64,000 bases of DNA from Hymenobacter tibetensis (lineage in GTDB: Bacteria; Bacteroidota; Bacteroidia; Cytophagales; Hymenobacteraceae): assembly GCF_022827545.1 (NCBI RefSeq), contig NZ_CP094669.1, positions 5,263,001 to 5,327,000 of the forward strand, written 5' to 3'. Below are positions 18,379-28,022 of this stretch, one piece after another. The stretch's first letter is position 1. The number at the start of each line of letters is the position of its first letter. A program made the position numbers and the translations under genes. Below the pieces are notes generated by a model. That model saw only the letters and a list, made by a program, of their open reading frames with translations. It did not search any database and was not told the origin of the DNA.

Positions 18379-19458
18379 TTACACGGGCAGTTCGATGTAG
18401 AAAGTCGTACCGACACCTTCCGCACTTTCAAACCAAATGCGCCCTTCATGAAGCTTTACAATGGTTTGGACGATAGACATGCCCAAACCCGTGCTTTTCT
18501 CGCCACGCAGCCCCGGCCGGCGTGCCTTCGTAAACTTGTCGAATAGCCCCTCTTGCAAACTATCCGGGATACCAATTCCGTCGTCGGCCACCGTAATCAG
18601 TACGTGACCAGGGCCTTCGCTCAGCCCTACCACAATGTGGCCTCCTGGTGGCGTAAACTTTATAGCGTTGCCTACTAGGTTGTTTAGTACTTGCAGAAAC
18701 TTGTTTTCGTCGATGCTAGCGTAGATGGCCGGCGCCGTAACCTCTAGCTTGAAGGTTAGAGCCAGCGTCATCTCCGTCCGGATATAGTTGTCTACCATAA
18801 TCCCAACCCGCTCCACCAGATTCACTCGCTCACGCTTCAGTTCCACGTTCGACGACTCCATAAACTCGTTGTCGACGAAGTCGTGAATTAAATCCACGCT
18901 TTCGCGGCAAGTGGTGAAGAGGACGCGCAGCAGCTCATCTAAATGCGGATCGGCGTGGGCTTGCAGTTGCTGGCGCAATTGGCTGGTTAGGCTCTGCATC
19001 AAGCCAAGCGGCCCCGCTAGGTCGTGGGAAATGATTTCGAGAGTGGAGTTTTTCTTGGTGTTGAATTTCTCGGTGTTCTGTTGGTAACGCTTCGCAGTGG
19101 TAATGTCGTCGATGAAACCAACCACGGTGCGGCCTCCCTCGTCAGTTTGGTGTTGGGAGAGACGCAAACAAAACCACCGTATTTCCTCGTCGGGGTAGAG
19201 CAGCCGGAGTTCTACATCTTCGTGCAGCAGACCTGCCGTAACCCGCGCAAAGCAGTCGGCTGCGTACTCCTGGTCGTCGGGGTGCAGGCGGGCCAAGAGC
19301 GCCGGCAGTTCCTCGTTCACCTTGGCCGGGGTGCCTTGCAGCACTTGCTCGTACGCCGCATTCACGTACGTAACCCACTGGCTATCTAAGTCATAGACGA
19401 AGAAGACCGAACGAATTTCTTCTAGCAGATGCTGAAACTGAACTGTGTGGGTAGGCAT
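18379..19458 (-). CDS. PAS-domain sensor histidine kinase
   Basis: A 359-residue soluble kinase. A PAS domain (about residues 8-120; LDSQWVTYVNAAYEQVL, a LHPDD motif, VVGFIDDIT) is followed by HisKA with ISHDLAGPL (His145) and HATPase_c with NLVGNAIKFTPPGG, DDGIGIP and STGLGMSIVQTIV. There is no membrane segment, so it senses something in the cytoplasm. No response regulator lies beside it on the same strand. ATG 19458 starts just before the PAS fold. Confidence 0.92.
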   Translation of the reverse strand: MPTHTVQFQHLLEEIRSVFFVYDLDSQWVTYVNAAYEQVLQGTPAKVNEELPALLARLHPDDQEYAADCFARVTAGLLHEDVELRLLYPDEEIRWFCLRLSQHQTDEGGRTVVGFIDDITTAKRYQQNTEKFNTKKNSTLEIISHDLAGPLGLMQSLTSQLRQQLQAHADPHLDELLRVLFTTCRESVDLIHDFVDNEFMESSNVELKRERVNLVERVGIMVDNYIRTEMTLALTFKLEVTAPAIYASIDENKFLQVLNNLVGNAIKFTPPGGHIVVGLSEGPGHVLITVADDGIGIPDSLQEGLFDKFTKARRPGLRGEKSTGLGMSIVQTIVKLHEGRIWFESAEGVGTTFYIELPV

Positions 19459-19794
19459 TACAGCCGAGGATAAAATACGATGGAAGGTAGCCCCTACACA
19501 GGAGCTTACCATGCTCACCTAGGAAACAGGACTCTGCTCCTCAAGTTACCTACTATACCCAGAAAATAAGATTTCCTCTATCTATACGAGGGCTCCTATC
19601 CCTACGTAGCGTGTCTGACAATTCATGCGTTGCGTCAGGCACTGCCTCAAGTTTATTAGGCAATAATGCCTCGTGCAACAAGCTGGGCCATAAACACAGC
19701 GGCAAAGCAAGCCGCACAAACAAAGCGCTACGTGGCGCGAGTAAGGAGCAGCCACACACGCGAATCCGTTTTACTTGGGCGCAAAATTGTTTGA
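19459..19794. other. Intergenic region, 336 bases
   Basis: The gap lies between two minus-strand genes (kinase downstream, hypothetical protein upstream). No convincing ORF, RNA or strong hairpin was seen. It should include the kinase promoter. Confidence 0.4.
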
Positions 19795-20229
19795 CTAACG
19801 AGCAGCAACAACCGTTTGGCAGCTGGCTAACCACTCCAAAGCAGTACGTTCTTCTATGAAGCGCTCCACCCGGTATGGCCGGTTATCGAAGTAGCTGAGG
19901 GATGGGATAGCAGGATCAGCTATGATATCATGGAGGTGACTAGGAGCAAATAGATAGGCAATAAACACTGGCTGACCCAAGCGTGCTACCATCTGCGGGA
20001 AAAAGGTATCCATCATCCAGCTGACGTTTTGTCCGTTGGTTCCGTTGTCGCGGCGGCGCGCATCCACCAGCCAGAACCGGCACTGCTGCTCTGCGGCACC
20101 GTTTAGCATAAGGCCATATCCGCTATACATTTCCTGTGGCAAGGTATCGCGCAGCCAGCGGCCTACTAGTACCCGTACATCAGGGCGATACACCAAGCTT
20201 AGATACTCGGTAGAAGGTAAAGCCAGCAT
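19795..20229 (-). CDS. Hypothetical protein, possibly STAS-like fold
   Basis: A 144-residue cytoplasmic protein. The N-terminal YLSLVYRPDVRVLVGRWLRD, then FWLVDARRRDNG and a C-terminal region mentioning the phrase RPYRVERFIEERTALEWL, resemble short Cytophagales proteins with a SpoIIAA/STAS-like alternation of strands and helices. That resemblance is impressionistic. The LVDARRR segment sits where a STAS protein carries its regulatory loop. It is monocistronic on the minus strand. The function is unknown. Confidence 0.65.
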   Translation of the reverse strand: MLALPSTEYLSLVYRPDVRVLVGRWLRDTLPQEMYSGYGLMLNGAAEQQCRFWLVDARRRDNGTNGQNVSWMMDTFFPQMVARLGQPVFIAYLFAPSHLHDIIADPAIPSLSYFDNRPYRVERFIEERTALEWLASCQTVVAAR

Positions 20230-20738
20230 AATCTGAACACTATAAAACTACAATATAAGGGTTTCATTCAGCATATCTAGAGCTACCAGCCCCTATGTCC
20301 AATGAATTATAGATGTTCTTAATTACATACTAATGAATAGTTTAACCACCCTCAGCTCAAGAGTAGTATTGCCGCTACTACATGAGCGCATACCTCGCTT
20401 TAGCAACTGAATAAGGGAACGTGAAGGTAAGCTCCACCAACGCTAGACTAAAGCACTCACCAAAAACGGTAATAAGTATATCCAGCACAACTACCAAGGT
20501 AACTACAGCCAATAACAACTTATTTCTATATTAACTGATCTAATATTAACTTATAATATACCCAGAAGTAGGTATTGACAACCCTTCTCCCTACTTGTAG
20601 TTTCGCATATGTGCTCTGGCAGTTATTTGGCCCAACCCAGATACCTCCACTTTCTACTCCGCCTATTGTATCACTACCATTTTTGCCGTTTCACGGCAGC
20701 TGTCTTCGCATGTCCTTACTTTACTCCTCCACTCCGCC
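20230..20738. other. AT-rich intergenic region, 509 bases
   Basis: The gap lies between divergent genes and is markedly AT-rich from 20240 to 20580. It contains the best promoter candidate for the LuxR-type regulator (20575-20605). No RNA gene was recognised, and open frames within it look random. Confidence 0.45.
20575..20605 (+). promoter_or_regulatory. Promoter candidate for the LuxR-type regulator
   Basis: TTGACA at 20575-20580 is followed after 17 bases by TAGTTTCG at 20598-20605, close to the Bacteroidota TTG...TAnnTTTG layout. It lies about 135 bases before ATG 20739. Confidence 0.4.
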
Positions 20739-21386
20739 ATGTTTACCTCCCCTACCAGTGTCTGCGGCGATGCTGTATTGATAGCCGCACCACCTTCTTT
20801 GCACCGCCAAGGCTTGTTAACCACCCTGCGCGATACGTGGCCTAGCCTGGCGCTTAGCGTTACTGCGGACGCCGCTCAATTGCCTTCGTTGGTTCGACAA
20901 CAAGCTTACTCTCTCCTGGTTATCGATAGTGTTTTGAGTGGACCCACGTTGTTGAACCTGCTGCACCAGCTACGCAGCATCCGCAGTTGCCAGCCAGTGC
21001 TCGTGTTGGTCAGCCATCGGCTAGCACCAGCCTTGCGCCAGCATTTGCTGCGTGCGGGAGCCAACGCGTTGCTCTCGTGTCAGGTAGCACCAGCAGCAGT
21101 GGTTGCAGCCGTTTCGTCGCTTCTGAATGGGAGCACGGGTGGCAAAGCTAGTTCCACATCTGCCCCGCGTCATTTTCAACCGCCTACTCCTTTCAGCCAG
21201 CGAGAGGCCGAAGTTTTGCGCTTGGTAATAGATGATTATTGCAACCGAGAAATAGCAGACCGCCTGTGTTTAAGTGTGCGCACTGTGGAAAGTCACCGTC
21301 GTGCCCTCTTACAGAAAACAGGTGCCAAAACGTTGGTGGGGTTGGTGGTGCAGGCCGTACGCGAAGGATGGGTAGGCGTGGCGTGA
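20739..21386 (+). CDS. LuxR/NarL-type regulator with degenerate receiver
   Basis: A 215-residue regulator. The C-terminal LuxR helix-turn-helix is clear (about residues 150-212: FSQREAEVLRLV, NREIADRLCLSVRTVESHR). The N-terminal half has the receiver outline and keeps the central Asp63 in LLVIDS. However, the usual acidic pair after the first strand is replaced (VLIAAPPS), and no Lys is seen at the expected place near the end of the receiver. Phosphorylation by a standard kinase is therefore doubtful; it may act as an atypical or pseudo-receiver. No kinase is adjacent. Confidence 0.85.
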   Translation: MFTSPTSVCGDAVLIAAPPSLHRQGLLTTLRDTWPSLALSVTADAAQLPSLVRQQAYSLLVIDSVLSGPTLLNLLHQLRSIRSCQPVLVLVSHRLAPALRQHLLRAGANALLSCQVAPAAVVAAVSSLLNGSTGGKASSTSAPRHFQPPTPFSQREAEVLRLVIDDYCNREIADRLCLSVRTVESHRRALLQKTGAKTLVGLVVQAVREGWVGVA

Positions 21387-21447
21387 GGAAGGGCAGCAAT
21401 AGGCCGCGTATGAGTGGTATGCACGCTTGCTAGAAAAAGCAGTGCAG

Positions 21448-21876
21448 CTAGTATTTGATCTTACCGGTGGAAGTAGTTTTCTTGATGCGGCCGTCGCGCT
21501 TGAAGCGTGTTCCGGGCACCAAGCGAAGCGCTACGTTGGGAGGCAAGCAACTATTGAGAGCAAACTCCTGCGTCTCGTAGCCAGCAGCACTGATCTTCAG
21601 GCGAACGGGGCGTAGAACAGGCTTCCTAAACACCACAATATAACGGCCTTCTGCATTGGTGCTGAACGCATCATTGATGCCTTGCACTTGCACAGTAGCT
21701 CCTGTCAGGGGCTGATAGCTTTCATCGGTGATTAATCCGGTTAATGACTCGCAGCTAGGGGGCGGGGCTGGCTGGCTCGTAGAGTCTGCGGGCAGGGTGG
21801 TGGTCTGCTGTGCCATTACCCGACTGGAGCTTAGCAATAGAACGATTCCGGTCAGAAACAAAAGAAGACAACGCAT
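21448..21876 (-). CDS. Secreted carboxypeptidase-regulatory-like domain protein
   Basis: A 142-residue protein with a signal peptide ending VMAQ (about residue 23). The mature part has one beta-sandwich domain of the carboxypeptidase regulatory type, with LTGLITDESYQPLTGATVQV, an EGRY turn and LKISAAGYETQEF. This is the fold found at the N terminus of TonB-dependent receptors, but no plug or barrel follows, so it is a free-standing periplasmic or surface protein. Function unknown. Confidence 0.8.
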   Translation of the reverse strand: MRCLLLFLTGIVLLLSSSRVMAQQTTTLPADSTSQPAPPPSCESLTGLITDESYQPLTGATVQVQGINDAFSTNAEGRYIVVFRKPVLRPVRLKISAAGYETQEFALNSCLPPNVALRLVPGTRFKRDGRIKKTTSTGKIKY

Positions 21877-22188
21877 AAGAAAACGATAATACGGTGGGAT
21901 ACTAGTTTCCTGTGAAAAGGAAACTGATCTAATTTAGTTCGATAAGCAAGAAATAAAATAATTGGATTAGTTCGGCACAACTGGGGCAAAAAAACGAATT
22001 AAAAACCAATTATTATAACTATTCATATAATACTTATTGAATCACCGCCATGCGTGTCATCCTATTGGGCTGGTATGTTCCCTTCTTAGCGGAAGTAAAA
22101 AGACGAACTCCCATCTACTCAGCAGTTGCCAACCACTCTTTCCTGATTTCACATCAATGGTTGCAAGTTTCCGTGGGGGCAGTGCCAG
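21877..22188. other. Intergenic region, 312 bases, with a short palindrome
   Basis: AT-rich. An 8-bp perfect inverted repeat (AGTTTCCT ... AGGAAACT, 21904-21911 and 21918-21925) lies just upstream of the minus-strand gene at 21876 and could be an operator or 5' leader hairpin. Nothing else was recognised. Confidence 0.4.
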
Positions 22189-23100
22189 CTACATCAAATA
22201 GAAAGACTCAGCGGCTACCGGCTTCGGAACCTGCTTCTCGTCTAGCAGCTGCTTAAGGTTGATTTCGATGGTGCGAGAAATGACCGTAACCGGGGTATCG
22301 GTCGGGCGGTTACGGAAGGGGTCTTGCAGGTACTTAGCCGTTTTCTCGAGCAGAAAGAACGTAGACGCCAACGCCAGCAGAATAGGTATTTCCGTTAGGC
22401 CAATCGTCTCAACGAGGCCAAGCGACAACACAATCAGGAACAAGTAAATGAAGAGGTGAATAAATAGCCGGTACGTAACCGGGAACACCGTGCTGTTGAT
22501 GCGCTCAGCCATGCCCATCGAGTCGCAGAGGCGAACCAACATGGTAGCAAGCTGGACGTGCTCGTACGCCCCAAACACACCTTGCTGCCGCAGGTCCTTT
22601 AGCTCTTGGTTGTGCAAGGCTAGCAAAGCCAACGGCTTGTTTTTGTGGCCCTCCAAGTACGTTAGCTCCTCGGCGGATATGTATTGCTGCAGATTGGCAA
22701 CCGGGTCGAGGCCACGCAGGCTTTGCCCCAAGCTGTAGCACCATGCAATTTGGCGGTACCCTATCCTTTTGAGTACTTCTTGCGGCGTTTCAGAAATCAG
22801 CCGGTCTTCTTCCATAAAGCCCTTCGCCTGTATCAACAACGACCGGGAGTCGTTGACGATAGCGCCCCAAACCTTGCGCGCCTCCCACCACCGGTCGTAC
22901 GATTGGTTGATTTTGAAAGCTAAAATCAGCGAAATGGCACTACCAAGAATCGTAGGTAGCTGCACTGGAATAGGGGGCAAATAGCTCGAGAAATAATACT
23001 TGAGCATTTGAAAGAAGACAGAAACCAGGAATACTCTGGCGATGTCGAAGCGGATTTGCTTGATGATGTACCGAAAAGGAATCTTGGTGTCCGTAAGCAT
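22189..23100 (-). CDS. Bestrophin family ion channel (YneE-like)
   Basis: A 303-residue membrane protein. It has the bestrophin/UPF0187 signature SYDRWWEARKVWGAIVNDSR about one quarter in, and hydrophobic segments that fit the four-helix bestrophin topology. Bacterial bestrophins form pentameric channels for cations or anions. ATG 23100 (MLTDTKIPFRYIIKQ) was chosen; the frame opens seven codons earlier at 23121. It stands alone. Confidence 0.9.
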   Translation of the reverse strand: MLTDTKIPFRYIIKQIRFDIARVFLVSVFFQMLKYYFSSYLPPIPVQLPTILGSAISLILAFKINQSYDRWWEARKVWGAIVNDSRSLLIQAKGFMEEDRLISETPQEVLKRIGYRQIAWCYSLGQSLRGLDPVANLQQYISAEELTYLEGHKNKPLALLALHNQELKDLRQQGVFGAYEHVQLATMLVRLCDSMGMAERINSTVFPVTYRLFIHLFIYLFLIVLSLGLVETIGLTEIPILLALASTFFLLEKTAKYLQDPFRNRPTDTPVTVISRTIEINLKQLLDEKQVPKPVAAESFYLM

Positions 23101-23606
23101 AATGGTCTTGTAAGAGAGCAAATTACCCCTGGCTATGTAGCCTTACGAAACAGGCCGTCCCTTATGTTTTGCCAGGATATAAAAGGTTTTAAACCCTGAA
23201 TCCAAGGCAGAGTTTCCTAAAGCCTACAAATAACGGGCCTTTAGCGCTCAGTCTGTAACCCGTTTTCGCCATCAGCTGGCAGCATACGGGACCAGTGCTA
23301 CATTGCATTACTGCAAAAATCGACTCGAAAAGGCCAGTGCGTAAGCCCACAAACTAGAGTGAGTTGTTTTGGCATACCTGCTCAGGATCCTTTTGCAGTA
23401 GCAGGCTACGCGCCAAGGGGAAATATCAACCAGATAGGCTACCTAGCGTACTGCAGCAGTACAGGTAACCACGCAAGCTGCTATTTGCGCCCAAGAAAAC
23501 TTGGGTTCGAGTAGCTTGCACTCCGACAGACCGACTGTACAACTAAGCAGGGTGTGCTGCTCCTATCAGGTTGCTGCGTTGCACGCTTTGCACTTACTTT
23601 TTCTAG
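23101..23606. other. Intergenic region, 506 bases
   Basis: The gap lies between divergent genes. A small perfect hairpin (CCCAAG-AAAA-CTTGGG, 23490-23505) is present. The stretch TTACTTTTTC near 23596 is a weak -7-like box very close to ATG 23607. No tRNA, small RNA or convincing ORF was recognised. Confidence 0.4.
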
Positions 23607-24548
23607 ATGATTCGTTTCCGCCCCCGTATCAGTTTCCTTCTTGTTGGCCTGGCTGCCGCTACTGGCTTCACTCTTTCTTTCACCTCCGTAGTGCTGGCCC
23701 AAGGCAAGACAAATAGTGGCATCGTGGCAGGGGAAGCCACTCCAAAGCTGGTAGCACAACAGTTTAAATTCACGGAAGGTCCTGCTGTAGACAAAGCTGG
23801 CAACGTATTTTTCACTGATCAGCCCAACGACAAAATCTGGAAGTACAGCACCGACGGCAAACTCAGTGTATTTCTTGAAAAATCAGGCCGCGCTAACGGA
23901 CTCTACTTCGACAAGCAAGGCAACCTACTCGCTTGCGCCGATGAAAAGGGGGAACTTTGGTCGATAGCTCCAGATGGAAAAGTAACAGTACTCCTGCAAG
24001 ACATACAAGGCCACCGCTTCAATGGCCCCAACGACCTCTGGATTCACCCGACCAGCCAGGCCGTCTATTTCACCGACCCTTACTACCAGCGCGACTATTG
24101 GACCCGCACTGCTCCCGACCCCAACATTGGCGGCCAAAAACTATACTACTTGCCCAAAGGCCAGCCCCAGCCCCAAGTAGTTGACGACCAACTGCAACAG
24201 CCCAACGGCATCATTGGCACACCCGACGGCAAGCACCTCTATGTAGCCGACATCAAAGCCAACAAAACCTACCGCTACCAAATCGGCACAGACGGTAAGC
24301 CAACCAACCGCCAACTCTTCATAGAGCAAGGCTCCGACGGTATGACCATTGACAACCAGGGCAACGTGTACCTGACCGGCAAAGGCGTTACGGTTTATAA
24401 TGCAGCTGGCCAAAAAATCCAACACATACCCGTGCCCGCTGAGTGGACCGGCAACGTCTGTTTTGGCGGCAAAGACCGGAAGACCCTGTTTATCACCGCG
24501 TCAGAATCGGTGTTCGTACTGCCCATGCGAGTAAAGGGTGTGCAATAG
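23607..24548 (+). CDS. SMP-30/gluconolactonase-like beta-propeller, secreted
   Basis: A 313-residue protein with a signal peptide (about residues 1-32, ending VVLAQ). The six-bladed propeller pattern FTEGPAVDKAGNVFFTDQPN, FNGPNDLWIHP, QPNGIIGTPDGKHLYVAD and GSDGMTIDNQGNVYLT places it in the SMP-30/gluconolactonase/LRE family. The Glu (TEGP) and Asn/Asp ligands for the catalytic divalent metal are present. It probably hydrolyses a sugar lactone in the periplasm; the exact substrate is unknown. The broken nuclease gene follows directly. Confidence 0.9.
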   Translation: MIRFRPRISFLLVGLAAATGFTLSFTSVVLAQGKTNSGIVAGEATPKLVAQQFKFTEGPAVDKAGNVFFTDQPNDKIWKYSTDGKLSVFLEKSGRANGLYFDKQGNLLACADEKGELWSIAPDGKVTVLLQDIQGHRFNGPNDLWIHPTSQAVYFTDPYYQRDYWTRTAPDPNIGGQKLYYLPKGQPQPQVVDDQLQQPNGIIGTPDGKHLYVADIKANKTYRYQIGTDGKPTNRQLFIEQGSDGMTIDNQGNVYLTGKGVTVYNAAGQKIQHIPVPAEWTGNVCFGGKDRKTLFITASESVFVLPMRVKGVQ

Positions 24549-24583
24549 GCTACGGGCGTTGCAGCAGGGCAGTATCTTTTGCC

Positions 24584-25425
24584 ATGATGATGCATACTTT
24601 CTCTGCTCGCTGACGTTTTCTGTTGCCCGTGACGCTGCTGGCCTTTGCCACCAGCTGCGACGATTCCGACCCCACCCCCGAAAACCTGAACCTGGTGCTG
24701 GGAAACCCCAGCGGCGCCACTTCCAATGCTGGCCAGCCCAACAACTACCTACTTACGCGGCCCGAATACGCGCTGAGCTACCACCACAGCCGGGGCATTC
24801 CGTTTAGGTGAGCTGGCGTCTAGCGGCCAAAGAGTCAGGTTCTGCGCCCTGGCAAGATAATTTCCGCGCCGACAACGCCCTGCCCGCCGGTTGGTACCAG
24901 GTACCGGCCAGCAGCTACCCCGGCTCGGGCTTCGATAGGGGCCACCACTGCCCGTCCGCCAACCGCATGGCCAGCAACTCAACCACATTCCTGATGATCA
25001 ACATGCTTCTCCAGGTGCCTAACCTCAACCAGGGCACCTGGGCCGACCTGGAGGAATACTACCGCACCCTAGTCCGCGGTGGCAATGAGCTGTACATCAT
25101 CATGGGCAGCTACGGCACCGGCGACACCGGCTCCCAGGGTTCTGTCACCACCATCGACCAGGGCCGCGTGACAGTGCCGGCTCGCTGCTGGAAGGTGGTA
25201 GTGGTGCTCCCCGCCGGGCAGCACGCCCCGGAAGAAGTAACGAGCATCACCCGCGTTATTGCCATCAACGCCCCCAATCAGAATTCGGTAGGAGCCGCTT
25301 GGGGTAATTACCGCACCACCGTAGATGCCTTGGAAGCCGCCACCGGCCTGGATTTGCTGTCGGCCGTTGCGTCCGCCATGCAAGCCACCCTGGAGACGCG
25401 GGTGGATGCGGGGCCAGTGCAGTAA
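24584..25425 (+). pseudogene. DNA/RNA non-specific endonuclease (NUC1), frameshifted
   Basis: Two frames together encode one NUC1-family lipoprotein nuclease. The first part (ATG 24584 onward) has a signal with TGA at 24611-24613 inside it, then LLAFATSCDDSDPTP (lipobox Cys) and NYLLTRPEYALSYHHSRGIPF. It meets TGA at 24809-24811. The second part resumes in the -1 frame at 24808 as VSWRLAAKESGS and holds the active-site block DRGHHCPSANRM and the metal-binding NLNQGTW. One missing base near 24806 explains the shift (expected GIPFWVSW). Both lesions are visible directly. A TTG or GTG start after the first TGA is possible, but the frameshift would still break the protein, unless the frameshift is a sequencing error. 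Confidence 0.85.
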
Positions 25426-25533
25426 AAGGTAGCGCAAAATCCAGTGGTAGCACGGAGTTGAGTGAGAAATGAAACGGTCAGCTTTGCCTGATAGCTGGTC
25501 TTTCCCAATAGCCCCTCTTCTATTCTACTGCAC

Positions 25534-27174
25534 ATGACACTACTTTTCACCCGGCACCTGACACGTGGGCTGCTACTCATCAGCGCACTTCTGGTGCAGC
25601 TTACTGCCCATGCACAATTGGAGCTGTTTTCAATCACCAAATCAGATAATTCAGTGATTCAAAAAGCGGGGTCTCTTCCACCAACCGTTAACGTATTCGA
25701 TAATAGAGCACAACAGGAACGCAATTATAATATACAGTTAGTTGACACTACCCCTTCTCCTTCACCTCCTAAGTCAGAACTCCCTAAATTAAGTATAGAG
25801 GTTGCAAAGAAGGAATTACAGATTGACTCCGTTGCCAGTATCCGAGATAGAGCAAAAGATAATAAGCAGACTGAAGAACAGAACAAGCAAAATGAAGTAG
25901 TTCAAAGATTGATCAAGGAAAAGAATGAATTAGTCGCTTTCTACACCAAGAGGCAAGAAGAGGAAGCAGCATTCCGGCGTAGTCTAACACAAAATTCGGA
26001 TGCCTTGAAGCGCCAGCTTCACGATATTTATGAAGAGCAACTTGGCAACCTGCGTATTAAAGCAAGAGAGAATAATAGTGCGTACAAGCTTCAATTAAAT
26101 GCATATAGGACGTCACTACAAACTATAAAAAAGTATAAAGATGAGCAGAAGGCTGCCGACGACCTCGACAAGGAGGGAGCCATAGAATGGTATAAGGCGT
26201 ACCGTGAATTTGATGAAGACGTACGGCTGTTAGGCGACCAGCTAGCTGAGGCTGATACGGCTTACACCATCTTTCAAAAATCTGCAAACGCCCTTGATAT
26301 TTATAAAATAGGCCCCATCGATACATCAAGAGCCAACAGAATAGAGTACAACAGAATATCAATTAATCTTCAAACAGCCACTACTATTCTCTCTCAGAAG
26401 TTGGATACCGTGGGCAATAGATTACGTGCTTACAATCAGAAGATAGAGGTTTGGGAGAAGACGTTCGAAACTCAGCAAGCAACCAAAGCAGCCGCTGACG
26501 ACAACATAATAGCCCAACCAGTATTAACGAGCATTACGGGAACTGGTGTGGTTATTCCGGCTGTAACCCTGATTGGCAGTCACCGGGGGGGAGATGTGAA
26601 CAGTCCCAACATGTACTCCATTAGGCTCTTTACAGCCTTAGCCAGCACCGACAATACCAAGAACATCCCGAGTGAGCGGGGCTCAGAGAGGCTATTCATT
26701 CCCGAGGCCAGCACCTTTGGGTTCACCGCAAATGCCACATTCGCCATGAAGTACGCCGACCGGAAGGAACCCGTAATGGGTGTAACAATTGGAGCGGCTT
26801 ACTTGGACAAGTTGATGACGCCAGACACGCTCACCAGTTTCAAAACCGGCGTGGCTACGCTTCGCGGGGGACTGGAGTGGTATCTGATTCCTGATGTGTT
26901 CATGCTCTATGGCGCGGTCAATAGCTTGTCGTTTCTGACCAGCCGCCAACAGTTAACCGACCATTTCACTACCACCCGTCCCAAAGACATTTACTTCTTT
27001 CCCGATGCCGGCGCACGGGCTATTCTTAAACTAAGCAAAGAAAAAGGCGTCACCTTTCTGTTTGACCTAGGCTTTGTGGTGAAAAATGAAGCTGTTCGAA
27101 AATTTGCTCCCAACAATGATTTCGTGATTACCACCATCCGGGCTACGTTGGCTAAGAACTTCGCGCTACGTTAG
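25534..27174 (+). CDS. Coiled-coil protein with a possible C-terminal outer-membrane barrel
   Basis: A 546-residue protein with a signal peptide ending AHAQ (residue 28). Residues about 85-320 are rich in Lys/Glu/Gln with heptad-like spacing (NKQTEEQNKQNEVVQRLIKE, EEEAAFRRSL), indicating long coiled coils. The last 200 residues change character to aromatic- and Gly-rich strands (GFTANATFAMKYADRKEP, GVTIGAAYLDKLM, TLRGGLEWYLIPDVFMLYGA), ending in a strand-like ATLAKNFALR, which suggests a small outer-membrane barrel. I do not recognise the family. The coding DNA is AT-richer in the coiled-coil half than in the C-terminal half, hinting at a chimeric origin. Confidence 0.75.
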   Translation: MTLLFTRHLTRGLLLISALLVQLTAHAQLELFSITKSDNSVIQKAGSLPPTVNVFDNRAQQERNYNIQLVDTTPSPSPPKSELPKLSIEVAKKELQIDSVASIRDRAKDNKQTEEQNKQNEVVQRLIKEKNELVAFYTKRQEEEAAFRRSLTQNSDALKRQLHDIYEEQLGNLRIKARENNSAYKLQLNAYRTSLQTIKKYKDEQKAADDLDKEGAIEWYKAYREFDEDVRLLGDQLAEADTAYTIFQKSANALDIYKIGPIDTSRANRIEYNRISINLQTATTILSQKLDTVGNRLRAYNQKIEVWEKTFETQQATKAAADDNIIAQPVLTSITGTGVVIPAVTLIGSHRGGDVNSPNMYSIRLFTALASTDNTKNIPSERGSERLFIPEASTFGFTANATFAMKYADRKEPVMGVTIGAAYLDKLMTPDTLTSFKTGVATLRGGLEWYLIPDVFMLYGAVNSLSFLTSRQQLTDHFTTTRPKDIYFFPDAGARAILKLSKEKGVTFLFDLGFVVKNEAVRKFAPNNDFVITTIRATLAKNFALR

Positions 27175-27671
27175 AGCTAATAAAATAGATTACCCCTACA
27201 CACCTGCTGCAAAACTTGTACTACTCCGTCACCTTCCGTGCCCCTGATGGTCGAGTTGTTTTTATGTTCTTATTCTTTGTATGACTCGCAACTCGCACCA
27301 CTCCAGATTCCAGCGCAGGTGCAAACATATGGTATTCAGCTGATGGGTGGTGGTACACTTATGTGCCTAGGCCGTGACCAGTAGCTTTGTCCACCTATGG
27401 GGTTGTCGCAGGCCCAGTCACACGTTTGAGCGGTGGCTACCAGAAAGGACCTGAGGGCAAAGTAGCGGCTACAACCAATATGGTACCCACCCAAACTCTT
27501 AATAAAACCTCCTGGCTCTTTGCGGCTTCCTGGAATTTGACGGGCACACGCAAGTAGTTAAGTAACAGAGCAGGGCACTGTACGACGAGAGGCCTGATAC
27601 ACTTCGTGCTACATCCTAAAGCCCCCTACTTGTCCGCTTACTGAATTCCTCACCTTTTTTTACATTTTTCT
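27175..27671. other. Intergenic region, 497 bases
   Basis: Nothing convincing was found: several short broken frames, no RNA gene and no strong hairpin. It may contain decayed coding DNA, but no parent could be recognised. Confidence 0.4.
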
Positions 27672-27911
27672 ATGCGCCATTCCATCCGCGGCTACCACCT
27701 CTTCTACCAGCTGCAACAGCACAATGGGCACATTGATTTGTTTCTGGACAACCAGAATACACCACAACGGATTGGGTCATTACCGGCGGCCGAGTTTGCG
27801 GCTGTGGCAACGCTGCTAAACCAGAAAGAGCTTGTCTTCGACTCACAAGCAGCCATGCTCATATCATCCGCCCTGAACGAGCCACTGCCCCAGCAAAACG
27901 CACTACAGTAG
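27672..27911 (+). CDS. Small hypothetical protein, 79 residues
   Basis: A short soluble protein starting at ATG 27672 after a T-rich leader. The layout strand-strand-helix-strand-helix (GYHLFYQLQQ, HIDLFLDN, IGSLPAAEFAAVATLLNQ) looks like a real folded protein. I do not recognise the family. It stands alone to the left of the decayed hsdR. Confidence 0.55.
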   Translation: MRHSIRGYHLFYQLQQHNGHIDLFLDNQNTPQRIGSLPAAEFAAVATLLNQKELVFDSQAAMLISSALNEPLPQQNALQ

Positions 27912-28022
27912 CTACTGCATAGTGAGTGGCACAGCCAGTGCCACAACGAGAGCTGAGTGCCCTTACAACCATAGTCCCGGCCGCGCGTTGCGTTGCCGGG
28001 ACTTATTTTACTTGGTAGCTTT

